From the NCBI RefSeq assembly GCF_002887815.1, contig NZ_PDHO01000001.1, positions 248,001 to 312,000 on the forward strand: 64,000 nt of DNA. Reading direction: 5' to 3'. Shown one piece after another: positions 52,920-61,876 of this stretch; positions within the stretch are counted from its first letter, which is position 1, and each line of letters opens with the position of its first letter. The notes under the pieces were generated by a model. That model was not told where the DNA came from. It did not search any database and saw only the letters and a list, made by a program, of their open reading frames with translations. The DNA comes from Mycobacterium sp. ENV421 (GTDB taxonomy: Bacteria; Actinomycetota; Actinomycetes; Mycobacteriales; Mycobacteriaceae). The translations under genes and the position numbers were made by a program.

Positions 52920-54674
52920 GTGACGACGGAGCTTGACCCGGCCCTTGCCGAGACCGACCGGCGCCGCCGCCGGATGGACCACGACCACCCGCACTACAAG
53001 TGGGTGGTCCTGTCCAATACGACGCTCGGCATCCTGCTGGCCTCGATCAACGCCTCGATCGTCCTGATCTCCCTGCCCGCGATCTTCCGCGGTATCGACC
53101 TGAATCCGCTCGCTCCCGGCAACGTCAGCTACCTGCTGTGGATGCTGATGGGCTACCTCGTGGTGACTGCGGTTCTGGTGGTTCCGTTCGGCCGACTCGG
53201 CGACATGTTCGGTCGGGTGCGGATCTACAACATCGGCTTCGTTGTGTTCACCCTGGCGGCCATCGCGCTGTCATTCGATCCGTTCCACCTCGACGGCGGC
53301 GCGATCTGGCTGATCGCCTGGCGGGTGGTCCAGGGCGTCGGCGGCGCGATGCTGATGTCGTCGTCGTCGGCCATCCTCACCGACGCCTTCCCGGCCAACC
53401 AGCGTGGCATGGCGCTGGGCGTCAACATGGTCGCCGCCGTTGCCGGCTCGTTCCTGGGCCTGCTGATCGGCGGCGTGCTCTCCGAGGTGCACTGGCAAGC
53501 GATCTTCTGGGTGGGTGTGCCGATCGGCGTGATCGGCACCCTCTGGAGCGTGCGCTCGCTGAAGGAACTGGGCGTGCGAAACCCGGGCCGCGTCGACTGG
53601 GCAGGCACCATCACCTTCGGTGTCGGGCTGACCGTGTTGCTCATCGGCATCACCTACGGCATCCAGCCCTACGGCGATTCGACGACCGGCTGGACGAGCC
53701 CGATGGTGCTGGGCTCGATCATCGGTGGGCTGGCGCTGCTGGTGGTGTTCTGTTTCATCGAGTTGCGCGTGTCGCAACCGATGGTCGACATCCGGCTGTT
53801 CCGGTCGGCGGCGTTCGGCATGGGCAACCTCGCCGGGCTGATGTCCTCCGTCGGCCGCGGCGGCCTGCAGTTCATGTTGATCATCTGGTTGCAGGGCATC
53901 TGGCTTCCGTTGCACGGCTACAGCTTCGAATCGACTCCGCTGTGGGCGGGCATCTATTTGTTGCCCGCGACGTTCGGTTTCCTGGCCGCAGCACCGATCG
54001 CCGGGTCGCTCGCCGACCGGTTCGGCGCGCGGCCGTTCACCGTCGGCGGCATGCTTTTGATGGCGGTCACTTTCGTTGCCCTGCTGTTGATTCCGGTGAA
54101 CTTCAACTACTGGGTGTTCGCGGTTCTGGTGTTCCTCAACGGCATCGGCGGTGGCATCTTCACCGCACCCAACACCGCGGCCATCATGTCGAGCGTCCCC
54201 GCGTCGCAGCGCGGGGCCGCCTCCGGGGTGCGCTCGACGTTCTTCAACGCGGGCAATTCGTTGTCCATCGGGATCTTCTTCTCACTGATGATCGTCGGGC
54301 TGGCCCACACCCTGCCCGCTGCGATGAGCGAAGGCCTTCAGGCTCAAGGTGTTTCGGCTTCGGTAGCCCACGACGTCGCCAACCTGCCGCCCGTCGGCAG
54401 CCTGTTCGCGGCGTTCCTGGGGTACAACCCGATCGGCGAACTCCTGGCGCCCTACAATGCGTTGCACCAGCCCGGCGTCAACGCAGACGTGCTGACCGGG
54501 CAGACGTTCTTCCCGAATCTGATCACCGAACCGTTCCACTCCGGCTTGGTGGTGGTGTTCGGTGCCGCCGCGCTGATGATGGTGATCGGCGCGATCGCCT
54601 CGATGTTCAACCCGGGCCGCTACGGCGTCGCGGAGGTCACCGAAGACCAGGCGCCCGCGACGACGACCGAGTAG
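52920..54674 (+). CDS. MFS drug-efflux-type transporter (DHA2 family)
   Basis: A protein of 584 residues with about 14 TM segments. It has ASINASIVLISLPAIFRGI in TM1, WMLMGYLVVTAVLVVPFGRLGDMFGRVRIYN (motif A region) and RVVQGVGGAMLMSSSSAILTDAFP (motif C-like). These mark the DHA2 drug:proton antiporters. A polar N-terminus of about 45 residues carries an HDHPHYK segment. GTG 52920 is preferred; an ATG at 52851 would add 23 unconserved residues. The AT-rich block near 52835-52860 is the likely promoter. The substrate is unknown. Its 3' end overlaps the convergent small gene by 38 nt. Confidence 0.88.
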   Translation: MTTELDPALAETDRRRRRMDHDHPHYKWVVLSNTTLGILLASINASIVLISLPAIFRGIDLNPLAPGNVSYLLWMLMGYLVVTAVLVVPFGRLGDMFGRVRIYNIGFVVFTLAAIALSFDPFHLDGGAIWLIAWRVVQGVGGAMLMSSSSAILTDAFPANQRGMALGVNMVAAVAGSFLGLLIGGVLSEVHWQAIFWVGVPIGVIGTLWSVRSLKELGVRNPGRVDWAGTITFGVGLTVLLIGITYGIQPYGDSTTGWTSPMVLGSIIGGLALLVVFCFIELRVSQPMVDIRLFRSAAFGMGNLAGLMSSVGRGGLQFMLIIWLQGIWLPLHGYSFESTPLWAGIYLLPATFGFLAAAPIAGSLADRFGARPFTVGGMLLMAVTFVALLLIPVNFNYWVFAVLVFLNGIGGGIFTAPNTAAIMSSVPASQRGAASGVRSTFFNAGNSLSIGIFFSLMIVGLAHTLPAAMSEGLQAQGVSASVAHDVANLPPVGSLFAAFLGYNPIGELLAPYNALHQPGVNADVLTGQTFFPNLITEPFHSGLVVVFGAAALMMVIGAIASMFNPGRYGVAEVTEDQAPATTTE

Positions 54675-55011
54675 CCGGCGGCGGGGCGCTGCCCTCGGCG
54701 ACCCAGCGATGTAACCGTCCCGCGGTGCGCCACATTGCGGCCTGCAGTTCGGCCGGCCCGACCTCGGCTTGTGCGCATGCGGTCAGGCGCTCGGAGATCC
54801 TGGACAGGGTGAGGGCGCCCATCCGGGCGGTGCGGTCCCGCGAGGCGCGCATGCTCTGCGCGATCGCCTCACGGAACTCGAGCAGATCGCCGACCATCCT
54901 GGCACCGCCGGCCGGACGCTGCCGTCGATATCCTTCGATGAGTGCGTCGATACAGGTCAACGCCTGATGCGCAGTGCTTTTCGGGATCGGGATGCTGAGG
55001 TCCGAGCTCAC
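54637..55011 (-). CDS. Conserved-looking small protein of unknown function
   Basis: A predicted 124-residue, mostly helical protein that I do not recognise. The first 95 residues have balanced composition (HQALTCIDALIEGYRRQ, MVGDLLEFREAIAQSMRAS, MWRTAGRLHRWVAEG), which supports a real gene. The last 20 residues are Pro/Ser/Arg-rich and lie in the overlap with the convergent MFS gene, so the true end may be different in relatives. The start is a GTG at 55011 without a ribosome site. Confidence 0.5.
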   Translation of the reverse strand: MSSDLSIPIPKSTAHQALTCIDALIEGYRRQRPAGGARMVGDLLEFREAIAQSMRASRDRTARMGALTLSRISERLTACAQAEVGPAELQAAMWRTAGRLHRWVAEGSAPPPATRSSSRAPGLR

Positions 55012-55069
55012 CCTCAGAGCCCAGCACGCCCGCTCGAACGGACCGTGACCAGCCGAGAACGGCTACGGA

Positions 55070-55411
55070 TCACGAATCCGAACGGCCGACCAAGATCAGG
55101 TCACGAAGCGCGAACGCCGGGACGGCGAGCGCATCGGAGAGCTGGGCGGCGAAGGATCGGGCGATGCGGGTCCCGTCGCGCTGCTCGTCGAAGTCACCGG
55201 TCAGATCGACGGCGATCCGGCAGCCGAACGTATCGCCGGCCTCCACCACGTTGATGCCCTGCACGCCCACAGGCAATGGAAGTTGCCTGGCGGCCGCACG
55301 AACGTGCTCCACCGTCGCTGCCCAATCGACGTACACCGACACAAACGACCCCATCTCGACCATGGTTCTTGCGGACAGCCGTGGGCGCCACACGAATCGC
55401 GGAATGTTCAT
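55070..55411 (-). CDS. Small protein of unknown function
   Basis: A predicted 113-residue soluble alpha/beta protein with balanced composition (FVSVYVDWAATVEHVRAAARQL, CRIAVDLTGDFDEQRDGTRIARSFAAQLSDAL). I do not recognise the family. The ATG at 55411 has GGGAG very close upstream, tighter than usual. It lies between two other small genes on the same strand, with 58-69 nt on each side, so co-transcription is possible. Confidence 0.55.
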   Translation of the reverse strand: MNIPRFVWRPRLSARTMVEMGSFVSVYVDWAATVEHVRAAARQLPLPVGVQGINVVEAGDTFGCRIAVDLTGDFDEQRDGTRIARSFAAQLSDALAVPAFALRDLILVGRSDS

Positions 55412-55480
55412 CTCCCGGAAACCCGGCGATGGCGTGGACCGGAACGACCGATGGACAGCAGGGAGAGCGACCGGCGCGGA

Positions 55481-55939
55481 TCAGCAGTCGTTGCCGGCCT
55501 GCAGGAGAACCTTTTTCAGGCGCGGTGCCGGTACGGCGTGAACGTCATAGCCGGGATTGTCATCAGCCCAGGCGATCTCGGAGCAGTCGCGAAACCCTGC
55601 TGCGGTTTCGGCGTCGCTGACCGAATGATCTTCCACCCACCCGTCGAGCACGCTCTTGCAGCCGACGAGGTTCACGTTGCCAAGTCTGACCGCTGACGCT
55701 GCCGGCCCTGTGGAACCGTCCACGCTGGGCGGATGGCTGGATCTGTGCCACTCGATGAGGTCACGCACCGGCGCCAGGTGGCACGGCTGCCCAGGGCTCG
55801 ACGGAATCGTCGACGGCAACTCCGCGCCGCTCGACGCGACCACCGAGGTCGGTGACGGTGTCGCGGATGTGGGGGCGCCGCACGATGCGAGCATCACCGG
55901 CGCGAGAGCGGCAACGAGAGTCCAGCCGATCTGCGCCAT
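55481..55939 (-). CDS. Small lipoprotein of unknown function
   Basis: A 152-residue exported protein. The signal peptide IGWTLVAALAPVMLASC ends in a lipobox with Cys at about residue 20, followed by a Thr/Ser/Pro linker and a domain with three further cysteines (PCHLAP, VGCKSV, FRDCSE) plus a C-terminal one. The cysteines probably form disulfides outside the cell. The ATG at 55939 gives a proper signal; the 17-codon extension does not. TAGTAT lies seven nt upstream. The family is not recognised. Confidence 0.7.
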   Translation of the reverse strand: MAQIGWTLVAALAPVMLASCGAPTSATPSPTSVVASSGAELPSTIPSSPGQPCHLAPVRDLIEWHRSSHPPSVDGSTGPAASAVRLGNVNLVGCKSVLDGWVEDHSVSDAETAAGFRDCSEIAWADDNPGYDVHAVPAPRLKKVLLQAGNDC

Positions 55940-55946
55940 TCGCCAA

Positions 55947-55952
55947 ATACTA
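55947..55952 (-). promoter_or_regulatory. -10 element TAGTAT upstream of the small lipoprotein
   Basis: Minus-strand TAGTAT, 7 nt before the ATG at 55939, no ribosome site. It is a candidate leaderless promoter. Confidence 0.35.
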
Positions 55953-55999
55953 CGGACAATGCCCGCCCGTGCTCTGGGGCGCGGGATCACGGCGACGGC

Positions 56000-57394
56000 T
56001 CACGCGCCGCCGTCGGCGATCTCCACACTCTCCGGCTGCTCACTGGAACGCCGCCGGCGAACCACCACGACGGTGATCGCGACGCCCGCGAGGACCACTA
56101 CCGCTGCGACCCCACCGCCGATCAACAGCGCGCGGTTCTGGTGTCGCTGAGCCTGCGCCGGGGGCGCCTGTTGGCCGGCAACGAGTTTGATGTCGTAGCC
56201 GGGCAGCGGGTCCTGAGCGGGCGGGTCGACGCCGGGCAGCAGCTGCGTCCGGGAGATCTGAAACAGCGCTTCGCCGTGGTCGTCCTTCGACCACTGCCCC
56301 CAGGCGGGAATCTCGCCGTCGAGAAGAACCCGCGTGGCATCGCCGACGGCGGGGTCCTTGCCCAGATCTGTCAGCGTGCGCACCCGGAACGGCGCGGAGG
56401 TGCCTTGGTCGAACGTCACTTGGACAAGGGCGTTCTTGATGATGTTGAGCGGTGCCGGCTTCTGCGGGGGCGCCTGCCCGGGCGCCGGTTTGAAGCCGCC
56501 GCCGGAGAAGCTGCCGACCGCGATGTTGGTCGGTGGGGCAGAACCGGTTTCAATCGACGCGGTGAAGCTGTACACGCCGGGTCCTGGGGTGTCGATCACA
56601 GCTCGTTGCATCGGCGGGACAGTGAATGTCCTTGGTGTACCACCGGATTCGTATACCACCCGCAGCGGTGCCTGGTACGGGTTGATGAAGACCGGCCGGT
56701 AGTACCGGTCGTATGAGGTCCAGCGGGAGTTCCATTTCTTTACCGGACTGGTCAGCCGCCCACCCCTGGATCGGGCCGGCCGGGGGACTGCGGCCTTCAC
56801 TTTGTTCGCGTAGGAACGGGCACCCTTGGTGGTGGTCTTCGGGCCGACGACCCTGCCGCGCCGAGCGGTGGTGCCGTCGTCGCGCGGGACCTCGGCGGTG
56901 TCCGGCTTGGGCTCGGCGTCGGGCTCGTCGTCCGGGTCCGCGGTGGGATTCGGTTCGTCGTCGGGGCTGTGGGTGTCCGGGGCGGACGGCTCCGCGGGGC
57001 CGCCGTCCGGGTGCTCGCCGTCGGGGTGCTCATCCTCGGCGCCAGGCTCCTCGCCCGTTGGCTGCTGGGCCTGCTCGGGCTCCTGCTGGTCCTCTCCCGG
57101 TGACTCCGGCGCGTCCTCGTCGGCGGGGTCGTCCACCTCGGGCGCATCATCCATGCCGCCGTCGTCGACGTCCCCCGGGTCGTCGAAATCCACGCCGCCC
57201 TCGTCGTAGGCACCGCCGTCGTCATAGCCGCCGTCGTCGTATCCGCCACCATCGTCGTAGCTGCTGCCGCCGTCGCCGTCGTCCGGGTCGGCGGAGCTCA
57301 CCGGGATTCCGGCGAACAACGTCGACATCGACAGGGCGACGGCTGCCGTGAAAGCTGCAGGCTTGTAACAGAACATTGCGGTTGCGCGGCGCAC
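56000..57394 (-). CDS. Acidic repeat-rich exported protein with C-terminal membrane anchor
   Basis: A protein of 464 residues. A signal peptide (FTAAVALSMSTLFAGIPVSSA) leads into about 130 residues very rich in Asp, Gly, Glu and Pro, with degenerate YDDGG repeats. A basic stretch and a folded beta-rich domain follow (RPVFINPYQAPLRVVYESGG to about residue 400), then a TM helix (LLIGGGVAAVVVLAGVAITVVVV) and an RRRR tail. GTG 57394 is fixed by GGGGGAGG five nt upstream; the ATGs further upstream are not used. It is likely a surface protein. The function is unknown; the acidic repeats could bind cations or act as a spacer. Confidence 0.75.
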   Translation of the reverse strand: MRRATAMFCYKPAAFTAAVALSMSTLFAGIPVSSADPDDGDGGSSYDDGGGYDDGGYDDGGAYDEGGVDFDDPGDVDDGGMDDAPEVDDPADEDAPESPGEDQQEPEQAQQPTGEEPGAEDEHPDGEHPDGGPAEPSAPDTHSPDDEPNPTADPDDEPDAEPKPDTAEVPRDDGTTARRGRVVGPKTTTKGARSYANKVKAAVPRPARSRGGRLTSPVKKWNSRWTSYDRYYRPVFINPYQAPLRVVYESGGTPRTFTVPPMQRAVIDTPGPGVYSFTASIETGSAPPTNIAVGSFSGGGFKPAPGQAPPQKPAPLNIIKNALVQVTFDQGTSAPFRVRTLTDLGKDPAVGDATRVLLDGEIPAWGQWSKDDHGEALFQISRTQLLPGVDPPAQDPLPGYDIKLVAGQQAPPAQAQRHQNRALLIGGGVAAVVVLAGVAITVVVVRRRRSSEQPESVEIADGGA

Positions 57395-57555
57395 CGAGAC
57401 CTCCCCCTTGGAACCACGGACCGGCCGTGGCACTGCCATCAAATCATCCTGGCCGCGATGATGGAACGTCTTCGCCGTTTGCTGGGCAGTGGTGGCGTGT
57501 CATGCCGCCGCATCGCGACTGTCCCAACTGGCCTCCGAATCGGCGCTGCCTTCGG

Positions 57556-57561
57556 TAGCTT
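57556..57561 (+). promoter_or_regulatory. -10 element TAGCTT upstream of the MDR oxidoreductase
   Basis: TANNNT eight nt before the GTG at 57570, with no ribosome site. It is a weak candidate for leaderless transcription. Confidence 0.3.
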
Positions 57562-57569
57562 CGGACACC

Positions 57570-58589
57570 GTGCCCGCGCTGACGAACCGCCAGATACTCC
57601 TTCGCCGCCGCCCCTCGGGCCTGGTGCAATCCACCGACACCGAGCTGATCACCACCCACGCACCCGACCTCGCCGAGGGGGAGGCGCTGCTGCGCACCAC
57701 CTACGTGGGCCTGGATGCCGCGGTCCGCACCTGGCTGGACGATCAGCCGAGTTACCTGCCGCCGGTGCAGCTCGGCGAGGTCATCCGCGCCGCCGGTATC
57801 GGTGAGGTGGTGGAATCGCGCTGCGACGCGTTCGCGGTCGGGGACATCGTCACCACCCTGACCGGGTTTCAGGACTACGCCGTCATCCGCGACGACATGT
57901 TCAGCACCCCGATCCCCGGCGAGACCGATCAGCTGGCCATCATGAGCGTGTACGGACCGACCGGCGCCACCGCCTACTTCGGGATGACCGACATCGGCCG
58001 TCCGAAAGAGGGCGAGACGGTGGTGGTGTCGGCGGCGGCCGGTGCCACCGGTTCGGTGGCGGGGCAGATCGCCAAGATCGCCGGTGCCCGGGTGGTCGGC
58101 ATCGCCGGCGGCCCGGACAAGTGCCGGGCGGTGGTCGAGGACTTCGGATTCGACGCCTGCATCGACTACAAGAACGACGACATCGCCGCCTCGCTGAAAC
58201 AGCACTGCCCCAAGGGTGTTGACGTCTACTTCGACAACGTCGGCGGTCCGATCCTGAACGCCGTGCTGGGTCGGCTGGCACCCAAGGCGCGGGTCGTGCT
58301 GTGCGGGGTCATCTCCAGCTACCTGACCGGCGAGCATCCCGGGCCGGCCAACTACGTCAACCTGCTGGCCAAGACCGCCTCGATGCAGGGGTTCAACGCC
58401 CTGGACATGTGGGGCCGCTTCGATGAGGCGTTCGCCGATCTGCGGCGCTGGGAATCCGAGGGCAAGCTGGTGCACCGCGAAACCGTCTTCGACGGTCTGG
58501 AAGCCTGCGTCGACGCGCTCAACGGACTGTTCACCGGTGCCAACATCGGCAAGATGCTGGTGAAGGTCAGCGAGCCGGCGAAGGTCTGA
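57570..58589 (+). CDS. NADPH-dependent MDR oxidoreductase (CurA/prostaglandin-reductase-like)
   Basis: A 339-residue zinc-free medium-chain dehydrogenase. It starts with NRQILLRRRPSGLVQ and has SVYGPTGATAYFGM, VVVSAAAGATGSVAGQIAK (NADPH Rossmann), GIAGGPDKC and DVYFDNVGG. These are typical of 2-alkenal/prostaglandin reductases that reduce alpha,beta-unsaturated carbonyls. The GTG at 57570 fits the family start. It is divergent from the acidic surface protein with a 175-nt spacer, in which CCACGG/CCGTGG (57414-57430) forms a small palindrome. Confidence 0.88.
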   Translation: MPALTNRQILLRRRPSGLVQSTDTELITTHAPDLAEGEALLRTTYVGLDAAVRTWLDDQPSYLPPVQLGEVIRAAGIGEVVESRCDAFAVGDIVTTLTGFQDYAVIRDDMFSTPIPGETDQLAIMSVYGPTGATAYFGMTDIGRPKEGETVVVSAAAGATGSVAGQIAKIAGARVVGIAGGPDKCRAVVEDFGFDACIDYKNDDIAASLKQHCPKGVDVYFDNVGGPILNAVLGRLAPKARVVLCGVISSYLTGEHPGPANYVNLLAKTASMQGFNALDMWGRFDEAFADLRRWESEGKLVHRETVFDGLEACVDALNGLFTGANIGKMLVKVSEPAKV

Positions 58590-58595
58590 GGACGC

Positions 58596-59423
58596 CTAGC
58601 GGCTCACATCGACCAGCACCGGGGCATGGTCGCTGGGGGAGGGATCGCCCTTCTTACCCGGGCGGCGTTCGTCCTTGACGATCTCGGCGTGCGTCACCCG
58701 TTCGGCCAATGCCGGTGAGCCCAGGATGAAGTCGATGCGCATGCCGCGACGCTTCTGGAACGCCAGTTGGGTGTAATCCCAGTAGGTGTAGACCCCGGGG
58801 CCGGGAGTGAACGGGCGCACCACGTCGGTGAACCTGGTCTCGACGATGTCGTTGAACGCCTTGCGTTCCGGTTCCGACACGTGGGTGGCGCCGTCGAACA
58901 CGGAGATGTCCCAGACGTCGTCGTCCATCGGCGCGATGTTCCAGTCGCCGACCAGGGCAATCGGCGCCTGCGGATCGTCGCGCAGCCACGACTCAGCCGT
59001 ATCGCGGAGAGCGGCAAGCCATTCCAGCTTGTACTGATAGTGCGGATCGGCCAGCGTACGGCCGTTGGGCACATACAGGCTCCACACCCGTACGCCGCCG
59101 CAGGTGGCCGCCAAGGCGCGGGCCTCGGCCTTGGCGTCGGCGTCCTTGCCCCACGACGGCTGGCCGTCGAAGCCGACCTCGACGTCGTCGAAGCCGACGC
59201 GGGAGGCGATCGCCACGCCGTTCCACTGGTTGAACCCGCAGTGCACCACCTCGTAGCCGGCTTCCAGGAACGGCATGGTGGGGAACTGGTCGTCGGCGCA
59301 TTTGGTTTCCTGCATGGCCAGCACGTCGACATCGGCGCGGCCGAGCCAGTCCACGACCCGGTCCACCCTCGCGCGAATCGAATTCACATTCCAGGTGGCC
59401 AGGCGCAAGACGTCGGCAGACAT
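58596..59423 (-). CDS. xthA: Exodeoxyribonuclease III
   Basis: An AP endonuclease/3' exonuclease (275 aa) for base-excision repair. Motifs in order are ATWNVNSIRAR (Asn), MQETKCADDQ (metal Glu), VGDWNIAPMDDDVWD (Asp/Asn), MRIDFILGS and SDHAPVLVDV (Asp-His). It matches Rv0427c. TACGCT lies seven nt before the ATG at 59423, inside the end of the acetyltransferase gene. It follows that gene after 3 nt on the same strand. Confidence 0.95.
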   Translation of the reverse strand: MSADVLRLATWNVNSIRARVDRVVDWLGRADVDVLAMQETKCADDQFPTMPFLEAGYEVVHCGFNQWNGVAIASRVGFDDVEVGFDGQPSWGKDADAKAEARALAATCGGVRVWSLYVPNGRTLADPHYQYKLEWLAALRDTAESWLRDDPQAPIALVGDWNIAPMDDDVWDISVFDGATHVSEPERKAFNDIVETRFTDVVRPFTPGPGVYTYWDYTQLAFQKRRGMRIDFILGSPALAERVTHAEIVKDERRPGKKGDPSPSDHAPVLVDVSR

Positions 59424-59426
59424 GGC

Positions 59427-60332
59427 CTACAGCGTACGGGGGCTCAACGACCGGGCATCGACGTAGCGGTGCTGATGATGCAGCCGAAAACCCAGCGAGT
59501 GATACAGCACGATCGCGCCCGAGTTGTCGTTCAGCACCTGCACGTACGCCCGGTCGGCGCCGCGGTGCGCGCCCCAGTCGAGCAGGGCCACGCACAGCCG
59601 GCGGGCGTGCCCGCGCCTGCGGTGTTCGGCGTCGACGTGCACGGCCGAGATGCCCAGCCAGCGGGTGCCGTCGGGTGCGGTGGTGATCGCCCCGCGCCCG
59701 ACCCCGGCGCCGGCCGTCGAGGCGAAGACGACCTCGCCGTCGACCACCGCCGTCAGTACCTCAGGCGGCACGTTGCGCTGGTAGCACGCCAGCCAGGCCG
59801 CATCCGGGCTCGGCAGGAATGTCACCGCCTCGTCCGGCTCGGTGGCGGTGACGTCGGTGACCATCACCCGGGTGTGCTTGATGCCGTCGGCGCGAATCGG
59901 CAATAGTCGCTCCGGCAGCGCCAGCCACGGCTGCAGGTCGCGTTGCGCGTACCAGTCCACGATCGCGGGCAGGGCGGTGATGTTCGACGAGAAGTCGAGT
60001 GGCACAGCCGAGTTGGCTCGACTGGTGTACCCGCCAGCGGCCCGCAGCAGCCAGCCGTCGTGCCAGCTCTGTTCGGTGCCCGGCCAGGCCAGTGCGGCCG
60101 CGTGCTCGAGGTTGCGGATCTCGGAGGTGCGCACCGGAACCACGCTGAGCTCGCGTACCGCAACCACATCAGCTCGGCGGACCTCCACCACGCCGTCGGA
60201 CTTGGTGCGCACCACGATCATCGGGTCCTGCGCCAGCAGCTCACCGATCACGTCGGACATCGGCGGTGTGGTCCCCGCGGGCAGGCGGTAGCGGATGCTC
60301 ACCCGGCTGCCGACCGGCGGCAGACTGACCAT
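59427..60332 (-). CDS. GNAT-family acetyltransferase (Rv0428c-like)
   Basis: A 301-residue protein. An N-terminal domain of about 75 residues (VGSRVSIRYRLPAG, DPMIVVRTKSDGVVEVRRADV) precedes a GNAT fold with the acetyl-CoA loop VDAEHRRRGHARRLC and NDNSGAIVLYHSLGF near the C-terminus. Order def-GNAT-xthA and length equal those in M. tuberculosis. The substrate is unknown. The ATG at 60332 lies three nt after the def stop, so they form an operon. Confidence 0.92.
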   Translation of the reverse strand: MVSLPPVGSRVSIRYRLPAGTTPPMSDVIGELLAQDPMIVVRTKSDGVVEVRRADVVAVRELSVVPVRTSEIRNLEHAAALAWPGTEQSWHDGWLLRAAGGYTSRANSAVPLDFSSNITALPAIVDWYAQRDLQPWLALPERLLPIRADGIKHTRVMVTDVTATEPDEAVTFLPSPDAAWLACYQRNVPPEVLTAVVDGEVVFASTAGAGVGRGAITTAPDGTRWLGISAVHVDAEHRRRGHARRLCVALLDWGAHRGADRAYVQVLNDNSGAIVLYHSLGFRLHHQHRYVDARSLSPRTL

Positions 60333-60335
60333 CGG

Positions 60336-60929
60336 TCAGTGACCGAACGGGTCGGGCACCTCACCAGGTGTCCACGACAGGCCGGGCACCCCCCAGCCGT
60401 TCCGCTTCGCGGTCTTCTTCGCCGCCCGCGCGTGCCGGCCGATCAGCATGTCGACGTAGAGGAACCCGTCGAGGTGGCCGGTCTCGTGCTGCAGCATGCG
60501 GGCGAACAGGTCGTGGCCTTCCAGGGTGACCGCGTTGCCGTCGGCGTCCAGGCCGGTGACCCGCGCCCACTTGGCGCGGCCGCACGGAAACGATTCGCCG
60601 GGAACCGACAGGCAGCCCTCGTCGTCGTTGTCCGGGTCGGGCATGGTCTCGGGAATCTCCGAGGTCTCCAACACGGGATTGATGACCACACCCCGCCGCC
60701 GCGTCGTCTTGCCGCGCTCGTCGGCGCAGTCGTAGACGAACAGCCGCTTGCCGACGCCGATCTGGTTGGCCGCCAGCCCGACTCCGTTGGCCGCGTCCAT
60801 CGTGTCGTACATGTCCGTGATCAGATCGGCCAGATCCGCGGGCAGCGAACCGTCGTCACCGACCGGCACGGGCTGCGTCGGCGAATGCAGAACAGGATCA
60901 CCCAGAATCACGATTGGTCTAACCGCCAT
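60336..60929 (-). CDS. def: Peptide deformylase
   Basis: A metalloenzyme (197 aa, the same as Rv0429c) that removes the formyl group from nascent proteins. The three motifs are [20 protein letters not shown] with the metal Cys and [12 protein letters not shown] with the HExxH pair. The ATG at 60929 fits the family; a TTG three codons earlier is unlikely. TAAGCT lies eight nt upstream and no ribosome site is visible. It is the first gene of the def-GNAT-xthA operon and is divergent from the DUF3263 gene. Confidence 0.96.
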   Translation of the reverse strand: MAVRPIVILGDPVLHSPTQPVPVGDDGSLPADLADLITDMYDTMDAANGVGLAANQIGVGKRLFVYDCADERGKTTRRRGVVINPVLETSEIPETMPDPDNDDEGCLSVPGESFPCGRAKWARVTGLDADGNAVTLEGHDLFARMLQHETGHLDGFLYVDMLIGRHARAAKKTAKRNGWGVPGLSWTPGEVPDPFGH

Positions 60930-61055
60930 GATCGGCAAGCTTAAGTCAGCCGACGCGCGGGCTTGGCTGCCGTCCCAACCGAGACAACCGTGATTGAATG
61001 AGCGCCGAGCATAGGCAAGTCTTTTGCAGGTCTTCGAAAGGGTCTACAGATCGAA

Positions 61056-61364
61056 ATGGACGGCGCCATGGCACGGGCCGAGCGGTCCAATGACGACGCT
61101 GACCTTCCCGATGGGCTGACTCGCCGCGAATACGACGTCCTGGCCTTCGAGCGGCAATGGTGGAAGTACGCCGGCGCCAAGGAAGAGGCCATCAAGGAAC
61201 TCTTCTCGATGTCGGCCACCCGCTACTACCAGGTGCTGAACGCCCTGGTCGACCGCCCCGAGGCGCTTGCCGCCGATCCGATGCTGGTCAAGCGGCTGCG
61301 ACGGCTTCGGGCGAGCCGGCAGAAGGCGCGCGCGGCGCGCCGACTCGGCTTCGAGGTCACCTGA
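61056..61364 (+). CDS. DUF3263 protein (Rv0430-like)
   Basis: A 102-residue, basic, helical protein conserved in mycobacteria. GLTRREYDVLAFERQWWKYAGAKEEAIKELF looks like a helix-turn-helix core, followed by MSATRYYQVLNALVDRPEAL and an Arg-rich tail, so DNA binding is plausible. The ATG at 61056 matches the length remembered for Rv0430; an in-frame ATG at 61068 is possible. It precedes virR by 40 nt, as in M. tuberculosis. Confidence 0.92.
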   Translation: MDGAMARAERSNDDADLPDGLTRREYDVLAFERQWWKYAGAKEEAIKELFSMSATRYYQVLNALVDRPEALAADPMLVKRLRRLRASRQKARAARRLGFEVT

Positions 61365-61391
61365 TTTTTCTCCCGTGGCGGACCCGCTGGT

Positions 61392-61397
61392 TACAGT
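61392..61397 (+). promoter_or_regulatory. -10 element TACAGT for leaderless virR
   Basis: TACAGT-GGGCGCG-ATG: a 7-nt gap and no ribosome site. The 10 nt around the start are the same as at lpqL. Confidence 0.5.
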
Positions 61398-61404
61398 GGG
61401 CGCG

Positions 61405-61866
61405 ATGAACGACCGCGTACCTGATTCCGCCGGGCTGCCGCTGCGCGCCATGGTGATGGTGCTGCTGTTCCTCGGGGTGATCTTCCTGCTGGTCGGCTTC
61501 CAGGCCATGGGCTCGGGCACTGACGACAGCAGCGACGACACGTCGGTGCGGACGGTCACCACGACGACGTCCACGACCTCGGCCGCGCCCGCACCCAAGG
61601 CCGACGTGCGGGTTTTCAACGTCGGTGAAGGCGAAGGCGCCGCCAGCCGGATCGGTGACCGGCTGCGCGAAGCCGGCTGGAATGTCACCGAGACCAGCAA
61701 CCTGCAGGTGCCGCCGCTGCCTGCGACCACGGTGTATTACGGCACCACCGACGGGGAGCAGGACGCCGCGGAAGCGGTGGCCAAGGTGCTCAACGCGCCG
61801 GTGGCCCCGAGAATCCCGGAAATCGCCGAGCAGCCACCGGGCGTGATCGTTTTGGTGACCGGATAG
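61405..61866 (+). CDS. virR: LytR_C-domain membrane protein VirR
   Basis: A 153-residue protein. A short cytoplasmic start, one TM helix ([20 protein letters not shown]), a Thr/Ser linker and an extracytoplasmic LytR C-terminal domain ([51 protein letters not shown]). It matches Rv0431 (VirR), which governs vesicle release and envelope integrity, probably by binding peptidoglycan-arabinogalactan. The frame extends upstream of 61405 into the DUF3263 gene, but ATG 61405 fits the family. Confidence 0.93.
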   Translation: MNDRVPDSAGLPLRAMVMVLLFLGVIFLLVGFQAMGSGTDDSSDDTSVRTVTTTTSTTSAAPAPKADVRVFNVGEGEGAASRIGDRLREAGWNVTETSNLQVPPLPATTVYYGTTDGEQDAAEAVAKVLNAPVAPRIPEIAEQPPGVIVLVTG

Positions 61867-61869
61867 GCT
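61864..61869 (+). promoter_or_regulatory. -10-like TAGGCT upstream of sodC
   Basis: TAGGCT, whose first bases are the virR stop codon, ends seven nt before the sodC ATG. It is a candidate internal leaderless promoter. Confidence 0.3.
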
Positions 61870-61876
61870 TCGGCTC

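Noticed and set aside
53000..54967. A plus-strand 655-codon frame over the MFS gene
   Set aside because: It is a shifted frame of the transporter, Arg/Pro/His-rich with no membrane pattern, whereas the 52920 frame has clear TM segments and MFS motifs.
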